A stretch of 64,000 bases of DNA from Metabacillus kandeliae. Its GTDB lineage: Bacteria; Bacillota; Bacilli; Bacillales; Bacillaceae. Position 1 is the stretch's first letter, and the number at the start of each line of letters is the position of its first letter. The translations under genes were made by a program, and so were the position numbers. The stretch spans positions 306,040-370,039 of the forward strand of contig NZ_JAJOZE010000003.1 in the NCBI RefSeq assembly GCF_021166585.1, read 5' to 3'. Under the pieces are notes generated by a model. The model did no database searches. It had not been told where the DNA came from and was given only the letters and a program-made list of their open reading frames with translations. Below, piece by piece: positions 43,367-52,060 of the stretch.

Positions 43367-45016
43367 ATGAGAAGCTTTTTTTCGTTCGATTTTTGGCAAA
43401 AATTCGGAAAAGCACTAATGGTTGTTGTAGCAGTTATGCCTGCTGCTGGAATTATGATCTCTCTTGGCAAGCTTGTCGGAATGATCGGTGGAGATATCGT
43501 TTTAGTGCAAGCGATTGCACGAGTGATGGAGGATATTGGCTGGGGAGTAATCACAAACCTTCACATTCTCTTCGCAGTTGCAATAGGAGGCTCTTGGGCA
43601 AAGGAACGCGCTGGCGGTGCATTTGCGGCATTGATTGCCTTTGTATTAATTAACCGCATCACTGGGTCGATTTTTGGAGTCAGTGCAGATATGCTGGCAG
43701 ATCCAAACGCAGCAGTTAAGTCGTTATTTGGACAGGATATTCTTGTAAAGGATTACTTCACTTCCATTCTCGGTCCTCCAGCCTTGAATATGGGTGTTTT
43801 TGTAGGGATCATTTCAGGTTTTCTAGGAGCCAATCTTTTCAACAGGTATTACAATTACAGCAAATTGCCTGATGCTTTATCCTTCTTTAACGGAAAGCGT
43901 TTTGTGCCATTTACAGTTATCGGCGGCTCTATTGTAACCGCTATCTTGCTATCTCTTGTTTGGCCATTTATTCAGGGCCTTTTGAATGATTTCGGAAAGT
44001 GGATTGCTGCTTCTAAAGATTCCGCTCCGTTTGTTGCTCCATTCATTTATGGAACGCTTGAGCGTCTGCTGCTTCCTTTCGGATTGCATCATATGCTGAC
44101 TGTGCCGATTAACTATACATCTCTTGGCGGAACATATACGATTTTAACAGGGGCTTCCAAGGGCTCAGTTGTAGCAGGACAGGACCCGCTCTGGCTGGCA
44201 TGGGTGGCTGATTTGAATAACTTCCTTTCCTCCGGCGATACAAAAAGCTATCAGCAGCTGCTTGACACTGTTCACCCTGCGCGCTTTAAAGTAGGACAGA
44301 TGATTATTTCCTGTGCATCTTTGATCGGTATCGCTGTTGCCATGTACCGCAATGTGGACCCTGATAAGCGCAAAAAATACAAATCCATGTTCTTATCTGC
44401 AGGATTGGCTGTTTTCCTCACTGGTGTTACAGAACCGATTGAATTTATGTTTATGTTCGCAGCACCGCTTCTTTACATTGTATACGCAATTACTACCGGT
44501 CTCGGCTTTGCTCTGGCTGATTTAATCAACCTGCGTGTGCACTCTTTCGGGGCCATTGAATTGCTGACCCGCACCCCGATGATTATCAAGGCCGGCTTGT
44601 GGCTTGATTTGCTTAACTTTATTATTGCCTGCGCTATCTTTTTCGGACTGAACTTCTTTGCAGCAAACTTCCTGATCAAGAAGTTTAACTTCCCGACTCC
44701 AGGCCGCAATGGCAACTATCTGGATAATGAAGAAGCACCTGAAGCATCATCTGCTGATTCAAAAACTTCAGGAAGCGATGAATTGGCACCGGTGATTATC
44801 GGTCTTTTAGGAGGCGCATCTAATATTGAGGATGTGGATGCCTGCATGACAAGACTTCGCGTAACAGTTAAGGACCCTTCCAAAGTTGGATCTGAGGCAG
44901 CCTGGAAAGAAACCGGGGCACTTGGCCTTATTGTGAAAAATAAAGGGGTACAGGCAATTTACGGCCCTAAAGCTGATGTAATTAAGTCAAACATTCAAGA
45001 TTCCCTTGGAGCATAA
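43367..45016 (+). CDS. PTS alpha-glucoside/maltose-type transporter, EIICB
   Basis: A 549-residue sugar permease. The membrane EIIC domain spans about 1-440 with FGLHHMLTVPINYTSLGG near 245 and VTEPIEFMFMFAAPLLY near 355; the cytoplasmic EIIB domain occupies about 470-549 with phosphorylated cysteine C493 in DVDACMTRLRVTV. No EIIA domain is present, so a general EIIA must supply phosphate. The sequence resembles maltose/glucose EIICB of Firmicutes; the exact sugar is not certain. AAAGGAGG precedes the ATG. An exonuclease/phosphatase-family gene follows at once. No regulator gene is adjacent. Confidence 0.88.
   Translation: MRSFFSFDFWQKFGKALMVVVAVMPAAGIMISLGKLVGMIGGDIVLVQAIARVMEDIGWGVITNLHILFAVAIGGSWAKERAGGAFAALIAFVLINRITGSIFGVSADMLADPNAAVKSLFGQDILVKDYFTSILGPPALNMGVFVGIISGFLGANLFNRYYNYSKLPDALSFFNGKRFVPFTVIGGSIVTAILLSLVWPFIQGLLNDFGKWIAASKDSAPFVAPFIYGTLERLLLPFGLHHMLTVPINYTSLGGTYTILTGASKGSVVAGQDPLWLAWVADLNNFLSSGDTKSYQQLLDTVHPARFKVGQMIISCASLIGIAVAMYRNVDPDKRKKYKSMFLSAGLAVFLTGVTEPIEFMFMFAAPLLYIVYAITTGLGFALADLINLRVHSFGAIELLTRTPMIIKAGLWLDLLNFIIACAIFFGLNFFAANFLIKKFNFPTPGRNGNYLDNEEAPEASSADSKTSGSDELAPVIIGLLGGASNIEDVDACMTRLRVTVKDPSKVGSEAAWKETGALGLIVKNKGVQAIYGPKADVIKSNIQDSLGA
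43505..43520. promoter_or_regulatory. Second LacI-type operator O2 inside the PTS gene
   Basis: GTGCAAGCGATTGCAC, differing from O1 by one base, lies within codons for VQAIA. Centre-to-centre distance from O1 is 250 bases, suitable for a repression loop. Confidence 0.6.
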
Positions 45017-45017
45017 G

Positions 45018-45818
45018 ATGAAGCTGCTCACTTTAAATTGCCACTCCTGGATTGAAAAAAAGCAAATGGAAAAGCTTCAAATCACAGCAGAAGCGATCAA
45101 GGAAAAAGGCTATGACGTGATTGCCCTTCAGGAAGTGAATCAATCCATTCAGGAAGCTGTCACAGACCGGAATCTAAAAAAAGACAATTATGCAGCTGTT
45201 TTGATTGAAGAGCTTAAAAAAATTGGAGCCGGGACTTATCAGCTCGTATGGGACCATTCCCATATCAGCTATGGAAAGTATGAAGAAGGAACGGCCCTTT
45301 TAACAAAGCATGAAATTCTTGAGAAAAACTCCTTTTTCATCTCAAAGGACACGGATTCTGAAAAATGGAAAACGAGAAAGATTACAGGTGCAGAGATTCT
45401 TATAGAAGGAATCCCTATATCGTTTTACTCCTGCCACCTCGGATGGTGGGATGATCAGGAAGAGCCTTTTAAAGATCAGGCCATCTCCCTATTGAACCAC
45501 ATGAAAAAAGATTCCCGTTTCTTCTTAATGGGAGATTTTAATAACAATGCTTTTATCAGGGGTGAAGGGTACGATTTCCTCCTTGAAAAAGGACTTTACG
45601 ACACCTATTCACTCGCTGAAGTGAAAGATGAAGGCATTACTGTAGAAGGAAAAATTGCAGGATGGTCCAAAAACCGCGAAAAGCTGCGCATTGATTTAAT
45701 TCTAACGAACGAAAAATGCCGTGTGCTGAGTTCAGGTGTTATATTTAACGGAATAAACAAACCAGTTGTTTCCGATCATTTTGGCGTAGAGGCTGTATTA
45801 AACTTGAGTTCCCTTTAA
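45018..45818 (+). CDS. Endonuclease/exonuclease/phosphatase-family protein
   Basis: A 266-residue DNase I-like metal-dependent phosphodiesterase/phosphatase. Motifs in order: LTLNCHSW near 4, ALQEVNQ near 40, SCHLGWWDD near 142, GDFNNNAF near 175 and SDHFGVEA near the end. No signal peptide, so it acts inside the cell. Its ATG starts one base after the PTS stop; GGAGC within the PTS tail serves as ribosome site. The tight link to a sugar PTS suggests a role with phosphorylated sugar or lipid substrates (inference). Confidence 0.87.
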   Translation: MKLLTLNCHSWIEKKQMEKLQITAEAIKEKGYDVIALQEVNQSIQEAVTDRNLKKDNYAAVLIEELKKIGAGTYQLVWDHSHISYGKYEEGTALLTKHEILEKNSFFISKDTDSEKWKTRKITGAEILIEGIPISFYSCHLGWWDDQEEPFKDQAISLLNHMKKDSRFFLMGDFNNNAFIRGEGYDFLLEKGLYDTYSLAEVKDEGITVEGKIAGWSKNREKLRIDLILTNEKCRVLSSGVIFNGINKPVVSDHFGVEAVLNLSSL

Positions 45819-45834
45819 GGGAACTCAAGTTTTT
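45801..45834. terminator. Bidirectional terminator after the PTS operon
   Basis: AACTTGAGTTCCC pairs with GGGAACTCAAGTT around TTTA, T5 after; shared with the convergent antiporter gene. Confidence 0.92.
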
Positions 45835-47056
45835 AGTTTGAAGAGCTGCGTGCCTTTAGCCTTCGAATGAGCGGTTCAATCGTCATCCCTTGGATCAGCA
45901 AGGAAAACAAGACAACACTGAACGTCAGGACGAGAATTTCATCCCTTCCTGAGAAGGATGCAGGCAAACTCAATGCAAGCGCAATAGAGAGACTTCCTCT
46001 CAGCCCTCCCCAATTTAAAAGGATCTTTGATTTTGGTCCAATTCCTTTTAAAAACGAAAGGACGCCGTATACAGCAATAGTTCTGCTGATGAGTACGATA
46101 AGGATGGCAATGACTATAAGGCCCCACTTGTCTGTAAAGTTAATGTTTTTCACTTCAAGACCAATCATAAGAAAAATCAGCGAATTGGCAATCAGGGTAA
46201 TGGTATCCCAGAAGGAATTGATATTGGTTTTTGTTGTTTCTGACATACCGACCTTTGCTCCATAATTTCCAAAAATAATCCCCCCTGTTACAACCGCTAT
46301 AACACCAGATACGTTAAGGTGCTCTGCAATAAAGTAGCTTGCAAAGAACATTAACGCAGAAAGGGCAATCTCAAGAGGATAATCATCATAAAGCCGGATG
46401 ATCTGTGAAAAGAGATACCCCATCGCTGCCCCGAGCAGCACCCCTCCTGCACTGAAGGTAATAAACATGAGAAGACCGCTTCCAGCCCCTGCAATGCCCA
46501 TGCTTAAGTAAGAAATCAGGTAAAGAGATGAAATTTGAAAAAGGACAATGGCTACCCCGTCATTAAAGAGTGATTCTCCTTCAATAATGGTGACAATTTT
46601 TTCAGGAACACCAAGAGACTTAAAAATGGAGATCACACTGATCGGATCTGTTGCACTCATCAATGCAGCAAAAGTAAAGGCGCTTATGACAGGCATATCG
46701 AGAAAAAAATAAGCTCCAAAACCGACACAAAGATAGGCAGCAAATGTGCCTGCAAAGGAAAGAAGCAGTACTGGTTTTCTTTCCCGCTTGAGATGGCTGT
46801 AAGGAAGCTTAATTGACGCATCTCCTAAAAGAATCGGCAAAAATAATGAAATAATGACAGACTGGAATATATGCGACTGGGTGATATAGTCTTTCGAAGC
46901 TTCTAAAAATGGAATATCTGCCAGACCAATGATCAAACCCGCCAGTACAAGCGCAATAGAATAAGGTCTGTTGAACAGCTTGGCCACTGCAATAACCGCG
47001 ATCGAAACAGCTAAAAGGACAAGGATCTGGATAAACACTTCATGAAAGCCGGTCAC
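45833..47056 (-). CDS. CPA1-family Na+(K+)/H+ antiporter
   Basis: A 407-residue membrane antiporter with about 12 helices. SATDPISVISIFKSLGVP near 140 and EGESLFNDGVAIVLF near 165 are the CPA1 signature motifs (ATDP and FNDG). It lacks a long cytoplasmic tail. The start is GTG 47056 with AAGGAGG six bases upstream; the frame is open to 47119 without a ribosome site. Ion preference cannot be told from sequence. Confidence 0.88.
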   Translation of the reverse strand: MTGFHEVFIQILVLLAVSIAVIAVAKLFNRPYSIALVLAGLIIGLADIPFLEASKDYITQSHIFQSVIISLFLPILLGDASIKLPYSHLKRERKPVLLLSFAGTFAAYLCVGFGAYFFLDMPVISAFTFAALMSATDPISVISIFKSLGVPEKIVTIIEGESLFNDGVAIVLFQISSLYLISYLSMGIAGAGSGLLMFITFSAGGVLLGAAMGYLFSQIIRLYDDYPLEIALSALMFFASYFIAEHLNVSGVIAVVTGGIIFGNYGAKVGMSETTKTNINSFWDTITLIANSLIFLMIGLEVKNINFTDKWGLIVIAILIVLISRTIAVYGVLSFLKGIGPKSKILLNWGGLRGSLSIALALSLPASFSGRDEILVLTFSVVLFSLLIQGMTIEPLIRRLKARSSSN

Positions 47057-47151
47057 GTTGTTCCTCCTTACTTTACCTATATATAGTCTCCATTTACCCT
47101 GCAAATAAAGAGTTAACATCCCGATTTCATGTAAAAATAGGTAGCTTGAAG

Positions 47152-47271
47152 ATGCTGAACAGCGTCCTTTCCATCATCATGCTTATATTTGGGCTCGTCA
47201 TCATGTTCATTGCGATCAGGAAATGGACAGAACTGTGGAACACATCCTCCAGAGAAATTCGGGCAGCTTAA
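47152..47271 (+). CDS. Possible 39-residue single-helix membrane protein
   Basis: ATG at 47152 opens MLNSVLSIIMLIFGLVIMFI, one hydrophobic helix, then a polar end AIRKWTELWNTSSREIRAA. A hairpin terminator follows 10 bases after the stop. The ribosome site is weak (AGGTAG). The amphipathic layout and the terminator favour a real gene, but there is no homology evidence. Confidence 0.4.
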   Translation: MLNSVLSIIMLIFGLVIMFIAIRKWTELWNTSSREIRAA

Positions 47272-47281
47272 CGTTAAGCGC

Positions 47282-47312
47282 AAAAAACCTCCTGTATTGT
47301 CCGGGAGGTTTT
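47282..47312 (+). terminator. Hairpin terminator after the 39-residue frame
   Basis: AAAACCTCC pairs with GGGAGGTTTT around a 10-base loop. Confidence 0.75.
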
Positions 47313-47348
47313 ACAATGGGGCTGGTCAAGGCGCTACCGCTTTCCTAA

Positions 47349-47364
47349 TGTTTCACATGAAACA
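47349..47364. other. parS-like site (ParB/Spo0J binding)
   Basis: TGTTTCACATGAAACA matches the Bacillus parS consensus TGTTTCACGTGAAACA at 15 of 16 positions, with A flanks extending the inverted repeat to nine-base arms. It ends right at the stop codon of the DUF3231 gene, in non-coding DNA. Confidence 0.8.
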
Positions 47365-48348
47365 TTACTCTCTCCTATTAGGAGCTTGCGGTGGTTGTTC
47401 GTACCAGCCTCTTTTGATCATCAGTTTGGCTCCTTCTTCGCAGAATGAGATGATGTCTTTTGCTACAAAGAGGTAGTGGGCTGCTATGTCTTTGCGAAGT
47501 CCGAAAGAGATGGCACTGCCTATTAGCGCGAGGGCCGATCCGGATGCAGCTGCGACAGAAAAGAGAACAAGCTTTGATGAAAAGGGCATAACTACTGAGG
47601 CTGTTGTTTCCTTTGATACGGGGATGGTTCCAAAATGCCCCTCTTCTTTCAGCACCTTATTAAATACATCAATTTGCATCTGGGCGAGGTGTTTGCCCTT
47701 GAGCAGATAATGCCTCACGTCATCGTCGTTCGCTGCCTGAATTAATCCCTCAAGAAAGATCATCCCTATGTAATTCTTTTCTATAGTAAAAAACATTTCA
47801 CTTAGTTCAATAGTGTTCAGCGGACGCTTTTCTCCAAAATAGTGGCCCAGATAAGACTTTTGCTCAGCATATTTCACTTTGTCTGGATAAGGAATTTTTG
47901 GAGGTCTGTCATAAATACCTTTTTCCAGCATGAGCTTGACAGATTTTTCATAGAGAATCACCTGATTTGATTGCTGTTCCACAAAAAAGGTTAAAAGGTC
48001 TGTCCGAGCAACAACTGTCAGGCTTGAAGCATAGCTGTGAATGGATAGCTGGCTCATCCGGTAGACATAGGATAAGGCAAACAGATCAGTAAAAAGCGGC
48101 GGTGCATCCGGATTCACATCCCTGTCTGAAAAGCCGTCCGGCACAGGGAAGGCCTCCTCCTGAAAAAGCTGTTTGATTCTTTCCATGATGTCTTCTGAAA
48201 GCTGGAGAGCTTCCTTCAATATCGGATCAATTTGCTCATCCTCCATGCTTGTCAAAAAATGCTTCAAAAAGCACTGCGAAGCGCTTTCCTGGATATAAGT
48301 GCTCCACAATGCAGAAATTTCAGGGCTTGATAAATTGATCTGTGCCAA
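47365..48348 (-). CDS. DUF3231 family protein
   Basis: A 327-residue protein built of two similar halves of about 160 residues, each a four-helix ferritin-like bundle (ESASQCFLKHFLTSMED in the first half; EKNYIGMIFLEGLIQAANDDD in the second), with a hydrophobic segment near 265-290. The family is frequent in spore formers; function unknown. TTG 48363 lies inside the ribosome site GGAGGG, so the TTG at 48348, seven bases after it, is taken as start. The stop abuts parS. Confidence 0.82.
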   Translation of the reverse strand: MAQINLSSPEISALWSTYIQESASQCFLKHFLTSMEDEQIDPILKEALQLSEDIMERIKQLFQEEAFPVPDGFSDRDVNPDAPPLFTDLFALSYVYRMSQLSIHSYASSLTVVARTDLLTFFVEQQSNQVILYEKSVKLMLEKGIYDRPPKIPYPDKVKYAEQKSYLGHYFGEKRPLNTIELSEMFFTIEKNYIGMIFLEGLIQAANDDDVRHYLLKGKHLAQMQIDVFNKVLKEEGHFGTIPVSKETTASVVMPFSSKLVLFSVAAASGSALALIGSAISFGLRKDIAAHYLFVAKDIISFCEEGAKLMIKRGWYEQPPQAPNRRE

Positions 48349-48376
48349 AAAAATTCCCTCCAACTGTATACATTCT

Positions 48377-49708
48377 TTAGCGTGACAGCTTCCTTGAAAT
48401 AGGATTTACCTTTAATCCGCCTTTTATCCTCAAGGAAACGAGCGGTTCAGGTACAGCCTCCTGATTTGCATGCTGGAGATGGATTTCGAACTCTCTGCCG
48501 ATCACCGCCATAATGAGGACCATTTCCATCATCGCAAACTGGCTCCCAATGCAGCCTCTTGAACCAGCGCCGAAGGGAAGATAGCCAAACGGAGGCAGTG
48601 AGCGCTTATTTTCTTTAGCAAACCTTTCCGGCTGGAAGAGAAGCGGATGAAAAAACAATGATTCATTGCGGTGAATGGCATAGGGGCTGATCATAAAGAT
48701 AGAGTTTTTTGAAAACAAATGCCCTGCCAGCTCCACCTCTTCCTTAGCCTCCCGCAGAATAATCCAGGCTGCAGGATAAAGCCGAAGTGATTCGTTAATG
48801 ATCTGCTGCGTGTAAACAAGCTTTGGAATATCTTCATACGATGGAAGCCTGTCCGGTGCAACAGAGTTAAGCTCCTCATAAAACCTCGCCTGTACCTCCG
48901 GATGGCTGGCAAGCAGGTACCAGATCCATGATAAGGCATTTGAAGTTGTTTCGTGTCCTGCTATAAGGATCGTTAAAATCTGGTCTCTAATTTCATCTCT
49001 GGATATAGAGCTCCCATCCTCATACTGGGCTTTCAGCAGCAATGCGAGCAAATGATCTCCCTCTGGGTCTGCTTCTTGTATCATCTTTTCGGCCAGTTCA
49101 TCGAGAGATTGAAGGCCCTTTTTATACTTTCTATTCTTTTTAGTCGGAAGTGAATCAGGGAGCTCCAATGGAGAAAGCAGAGTTTCTGCGGTTTTTTCAA
49201 TCACATCGCTGACAGCTTTCGTAATCGCGGCTGAATCGCCTTTTGACAAATCTTTACCAAACATGGTTTTTAAAATAATATTCAGAGTCAGATTCATCAT
49301 GTCCCGGGAAATGTCTCTCGCTTCACCGCTTTTCCACTCGGAAAGCAGCCCGTTCGCATAACGCGTAACAGCTTCTGCATAAAGGGCAATCTGCCGTTTA
49401 TGAAAAGCTGGCTGCATCAGCTTTCTTTGCCTGCGGTGCTCCGGTTCTTCAGATGTGAGCACCCCTTCTCCAAGTGTTTTGCCAAGCACCTTGGCGGATG
49501 ACCCTTTTCTGAAAAACCCCTCCTTCGCAGACAGGATTTCTCTTGCGGCTTCAGGAGAATGAACGATATAGGAAGGCGTTTTAGAGCTTGAATTAACCGA
49601 TACGATATCACTGACAAACTGGGTTTCATACAGAAAGGCAAGAGGATCTTTTCTGAACCTTAAGTAATTCAGCAGCCTTGGACCGCCAAGCGTTGTCAGC
49701 TCTGTCAT
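48377..49708 (-). CDS. Cytochrome P450
   Basis: A 443-residue soluble P450 monooxygenase. The oxygen-binding helix is LIAGHETTSNALSW near 245, the ExxR motif ESLRLYP near 303, and the heme-cysteine loop FGAGSRGCIGSQ with C386. It resembles the CYP102-like/CYP4-like branch more than the typical small bacterial class, judging by AWIILREA and the meander FQPERF. Redox partners are not in the window. ATG 49708 follows AAAGGTG; it starts 45 bases after glnP, so read-through from the ABC operon is possible. Substrate unknown. Confidence 0.9.
   Translation of the reverse strand: MTELTTLGGPRLLNYLRFRKDPLAFLYETQFVSDIVSVNSSSKTPSYIVHSPEAAREILSAKEGFFRKGSSAKVLGKTLGEGVLTSEEPEHRRQRKLMQPAFHKRQIALYAEAVTRYANGLLSEWKSGEARDISRDMMNLTLNIILKTMFGKDLSKGDSAAITKAVSDVIEKTAETLLSPLELPDSLPTKKNRKYKKGLQSLDELAEKMIQEADPEGDHLLALLLKAQYEDGSSISRDEIRDQILTILIAGHETTSNALSWIWYLLASHPEVQARFYEELNSVAPDRLPSYEDIPKLVYTQQIINESLRLYPAAWIILREAKEEVELAGHLFSKNSIFMISPYAIHRNESLFFHPLLFQPERFAKENKRSLPPFGYLPFGAGSRGCIGSQFAMMEMVLIMAVIGREFEIHLQHANQEAVPEPLVSLRIKGGLKVNPISRKLSR
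49299..49312. other. Possible Noc-binding site inside P450 gene
   Basis: ATGTCCCGGGAAAT differs at one base from the B. subtilis Noc site ATTTCCCGGGAAAT (as remembered). It lies in coding sequence, as many Noc sites do. Confidence 0.4.
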
Positions 49709-49752
49709 AGGAATGCACACCTTTCTTTTATAATCGCAGACCTGAAACAAAC

Positions 49753-50463
49753 TTACCCCTGCATGGCTGCCTTGTCTTTGGCAGGCAAAACCTTTCCTGT
49801 TGTTTTCGTGTTTTTCCTTTCCCTGGTTTCCAGCCTCTTTGCCACGAGAGAAAGACTAAAGTTAATCACAAAGTAAATAAGGGCAAGCAGCAAATAAATA
49901 GGAATGACATAATTTACGTTTTTCGCATAAACACCCTGTCCATTGTGCATAAGTTCCGGCAGCATAATAACAGTTGCGAGCGATGTATCCTTCAGCAGCG
50001 AGATGAATTGGCTGACAATGGGCGGCACCATTCTTCTTAATGCCTGAGGAAGGATAATATGCTGCATCGTCTGCACCCATGTCATACCAGAAGAACGCGC
50101 TGCTTCTATCTGCCCTTTTTCGATCGAATTCAAGCCGCTCCGGATAATCTCAGACAGCATGGCAGCCTCAAATATCGTTAGTCCCGTAATGGCAGACCCT
50201 ATAATTCCAAGTCTTATATTAAATTCAGGAAGGGCAAGATGGATAAAGAAAATAATCAGCAGCAGAGGAAGATTTCGGATGGTCTCTACTGCTATAGCTG
50301 TCACCTTTGAGGCAACGGGAATTTTTGCGTATCGAATAATTCCGAGGAAACCGCCGATCAAAAAGCTTAGAATGATGGCTAAAAAGGCTACAAACAATGT
50401 CATCAGCAAACCCTGAAACAAATAAGCAAGATTGCCTGCGGAATATGCTCCTGCAAAATCCAA
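49753..50463 (-). CDS. glnP: Amino-acid ABC transporter permease (GlnP-type)
   Basis: A 236-residue HisM/GlnP-type permease with five helices. The coupling motif that contacts the ATPase is EAARSSGMTWVQTMQHIILPQA near 136-157, and AAMLSEIIRSGLNSI precedes it. Start is TTG with AAAGGAGG about 8 bases upstream. It is the last of four genes ordered glnQ-glnH-glnM-glnP as in B. subtilis; it is somewhat longer than its partner because of a charged tail. Confidence 0.82.
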   Translation of the reverse strand: MDFAGAYSAGNLAYLFQGLLMTLFVAFLAIILSFLIGGFLGIIRYAKIPVASKVTAIAVETIRNLPLLLIIFFIHLALPEFNIRLGIIGSAITGLTIFEAAMLSEIIRSGLNSIEKGQIEAARSSGMTWVQTMQHIILPQALRRMVPPIVSQFISLLKDTSLATVIMLPELMHNGQGVYAKNVNYVIPIYLLLALIYFVINFSLSLVAKRLETRERKNTKTTGKVLPAKDKAAMQG

Positions 50464-50477
50464 TGATGCTCCCTCCT

Positions 50478-51131
50478 TTAGCTGCTGGCGCTGAGCCGTT
50501 TTTCAAGATATCCCACAAAAAGGCTCAGCGGGATAGTTAAAACAAGGTAAAACAGCGCCACAATGATATATACTTCAAATACTGAGTATGTACGAGAATA
50601 AACTGCATCTCCGAAGTACATCAGATCCAACCCTGTAATCACTCCAAGAATCGACGAGTTTTTTACAAGATTAATAAATTGATTTCCAAGCGGAGGAATA
50701 ACTATTTTAATTGCCTGCGGCAGGATGATATACCGCATAGCCTGCAGGTAAGTCAGTCCAGAAGAACGCCCTGCTTCCATTTGTCCCTTATCAATCGACT
50801 GGATTCCCGCCCGGATCGCTTCAGCAATAAAGGAAGCTGTATATATCGATAAGGCTGCTGTTCCCCCTAGAAACCCGTCAAATTTCAACCCGACAGAGGG
50901 AAGGGCGAAGAAAATAAAAAAGGCAATTAGCAGAAGCGGAATGTTGCGGATGAATTCTACATAAGCCGTTCCAATCCAGCGCAGTATACGGAACGGAGAG
51001 ATTCTCATGACAGCTATGATCACACCGAAGATAAAGCTGCACACCAGAGCAATGACGCTGGCCTTCACTGTATTTCCAAATCCCGTCAAAAACTCCCCTG
51101 CATGATTTGTAAAAATGGAAAAATCGAGCAT
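50478..51131 (-). CDS. glnM: Amino-acid ABC transporter permease (GlnM-type)
   Basis: A 217-residue permease homologous to the next gene, with five helices and the coupling motif EAGRSSGLTYLQAMRYIILPQA. Two different permeases form the heterodimeric channel. AAAGGAG precedes the ATG. It starts 68 bases after glnH, beyond an attenuator-like hairpin, and is 14 bases from glnP. Confidence 0.83.
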   Translation of the reverse strand: MLDFSIFTNHAGEFLTGFGNTVKASVIALVCSFIFGVIIAVMRISPFRILRWIGTAYVEFIRNIPLLLIAFFIFFALPSVGLKFDGFLGGTAALSIYTASFIAEAIRAGIQSIDKGQMEAGRSSGLTYLQAMRYIILPQAIKIVIPPLGNQFINLVKNSSILGVITGLDLMYFGDAVYSRTYSVFEVYIIVALFYLVLTIPLSLFVGYLEKRLSASS

Positions 51132-51167
51132 AAGCTGTCTCCTTTACTGGTTAATATGACAGAAAAA

Positions 51168-51189
51168 GCGGATGAACCGGTTCATCCGC
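51168..51189 (-). terminator. Attenuator hairpin between glnH and glnM
   Basis: GCGGATGAACC and GGTTCATCCGC form an 11-bp perfect palindrome, followed on the minus strand by T5. Partial termination here would give more binding protein than permease. Confidence 0.75.
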
Positions 51190-51199
51190 CGCAGGCATT

Positions 51200-52000
51200 C
51201 TACTCTTCTTTTATCCACTTTGCTTTGATTTTGTCATATTCGCCATTCGATTTGATTTCTTTCAGAAAATCATTGATGTATTTGGTAAACTTGTCGTCCC
51301 CTTTTTTGACCGCAATTCCATAAGGCTCTTCTGTAAATGGTTCCCCTGTAAGCTCAAAATTGGAATCTTGGTCTGCCATACCGTAAAGGATGGAGTTGTC
51401 TGTTGTCAGTGCATCTCCCTGGCCTGCTTTTAAAGCAGTAAAGGCTTCAGAATAGTTTTCAAATTCAAGTACCTCTGCATCAGGTGCTTTCTCTTTAATG
51501 TTAGTAACAGATGTGGACCCTTTTACGGCAAGAACCTTTGTCCCTTTTTTTAAATCTTCGATACTCTTAATCGGGCTTCCTTTTTTAACAAGCAGAGATT
51601 GGCCTGCCATGAAATAAACATCTGTGAAATTAACTTCCTTCTTGCGCTCTTCCGTAATGGTCATCGTGGCAATCAGTGCATCTACATCACCGTTTTTCAG
51701 CATTTGGACACGTGTTTTGGAGGTGACTTCCTTCAGCTCAAGCTTTGATTCATCCCCTAAAAGCTTTTTCGCAAGCGCTTTGGCAATATCGACATCAAAG
51801 CCTTCTACTTTTCCTGATGAAGGATCTTTATAGCCGAACAAATTGGTATCATACTTCACCCCAATAACCAGCTTGTCCCTCTTTTTAATGGCATCAAGCG
51901 TATCGTTTGAAGCATTCCCGCTCGCTCCGCTTCCGCACCCAGTTACAAGCGCCAGCAGAAACGCCAGCACCAATCCCATCAGCCAATACTTTTTCTTCAT
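51200..52000 (-). CDS. glnH: Amino-acid ABC transporter substrate-binding lipoprotein (GlnH-type)
   Basis: A 266-residue extracytoplasmic lipoprotein. The signal MKKKYWLMGLVLAFLLALVT leads to lipobox LVTGC with C22. The SBP_bac_3 domain follows: KLVIGVKYDTNLFGYKD, GFDVDIAKALAKKLLGD and MTITEERKKEVNFTDVYF. Such domains bind glutamine, glutamate or another polar amino acid; gene order favours glutamine but the ligand is not proven. GGGGGA precedes the ATG. Confidence 0.85.
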   Translation of the reverse strand: MKKKYWLMGLVLAFLLALVTGCGSGASGNASNDTLDAIKKRDKLVIGVKYDTNLFGYKDPSSGKVEGFDVDIAKALAKKLLGDESKLELKEVTSKTRVQMLKNGDVDALIATMTITEERKKEVNFTDVYFMAGQSLLVKKGSPIKSIEDLKKGTKVLAVKGSTSVTNIKEKAPDAEVLEFENYSEAFTALKAGQGDALTTDNSILYGMADQDSNFELTGEPFTEEPYGIAVKKGDDKFTKYINDFLKEIKSNGEYDKIKAKWIKEE

Positions 52001-52060
52001 CTTATATCCCCCTTGTGCTGTTTTTTCACAAAACCTATTAAACTTGCTAAATGAGGCCTA

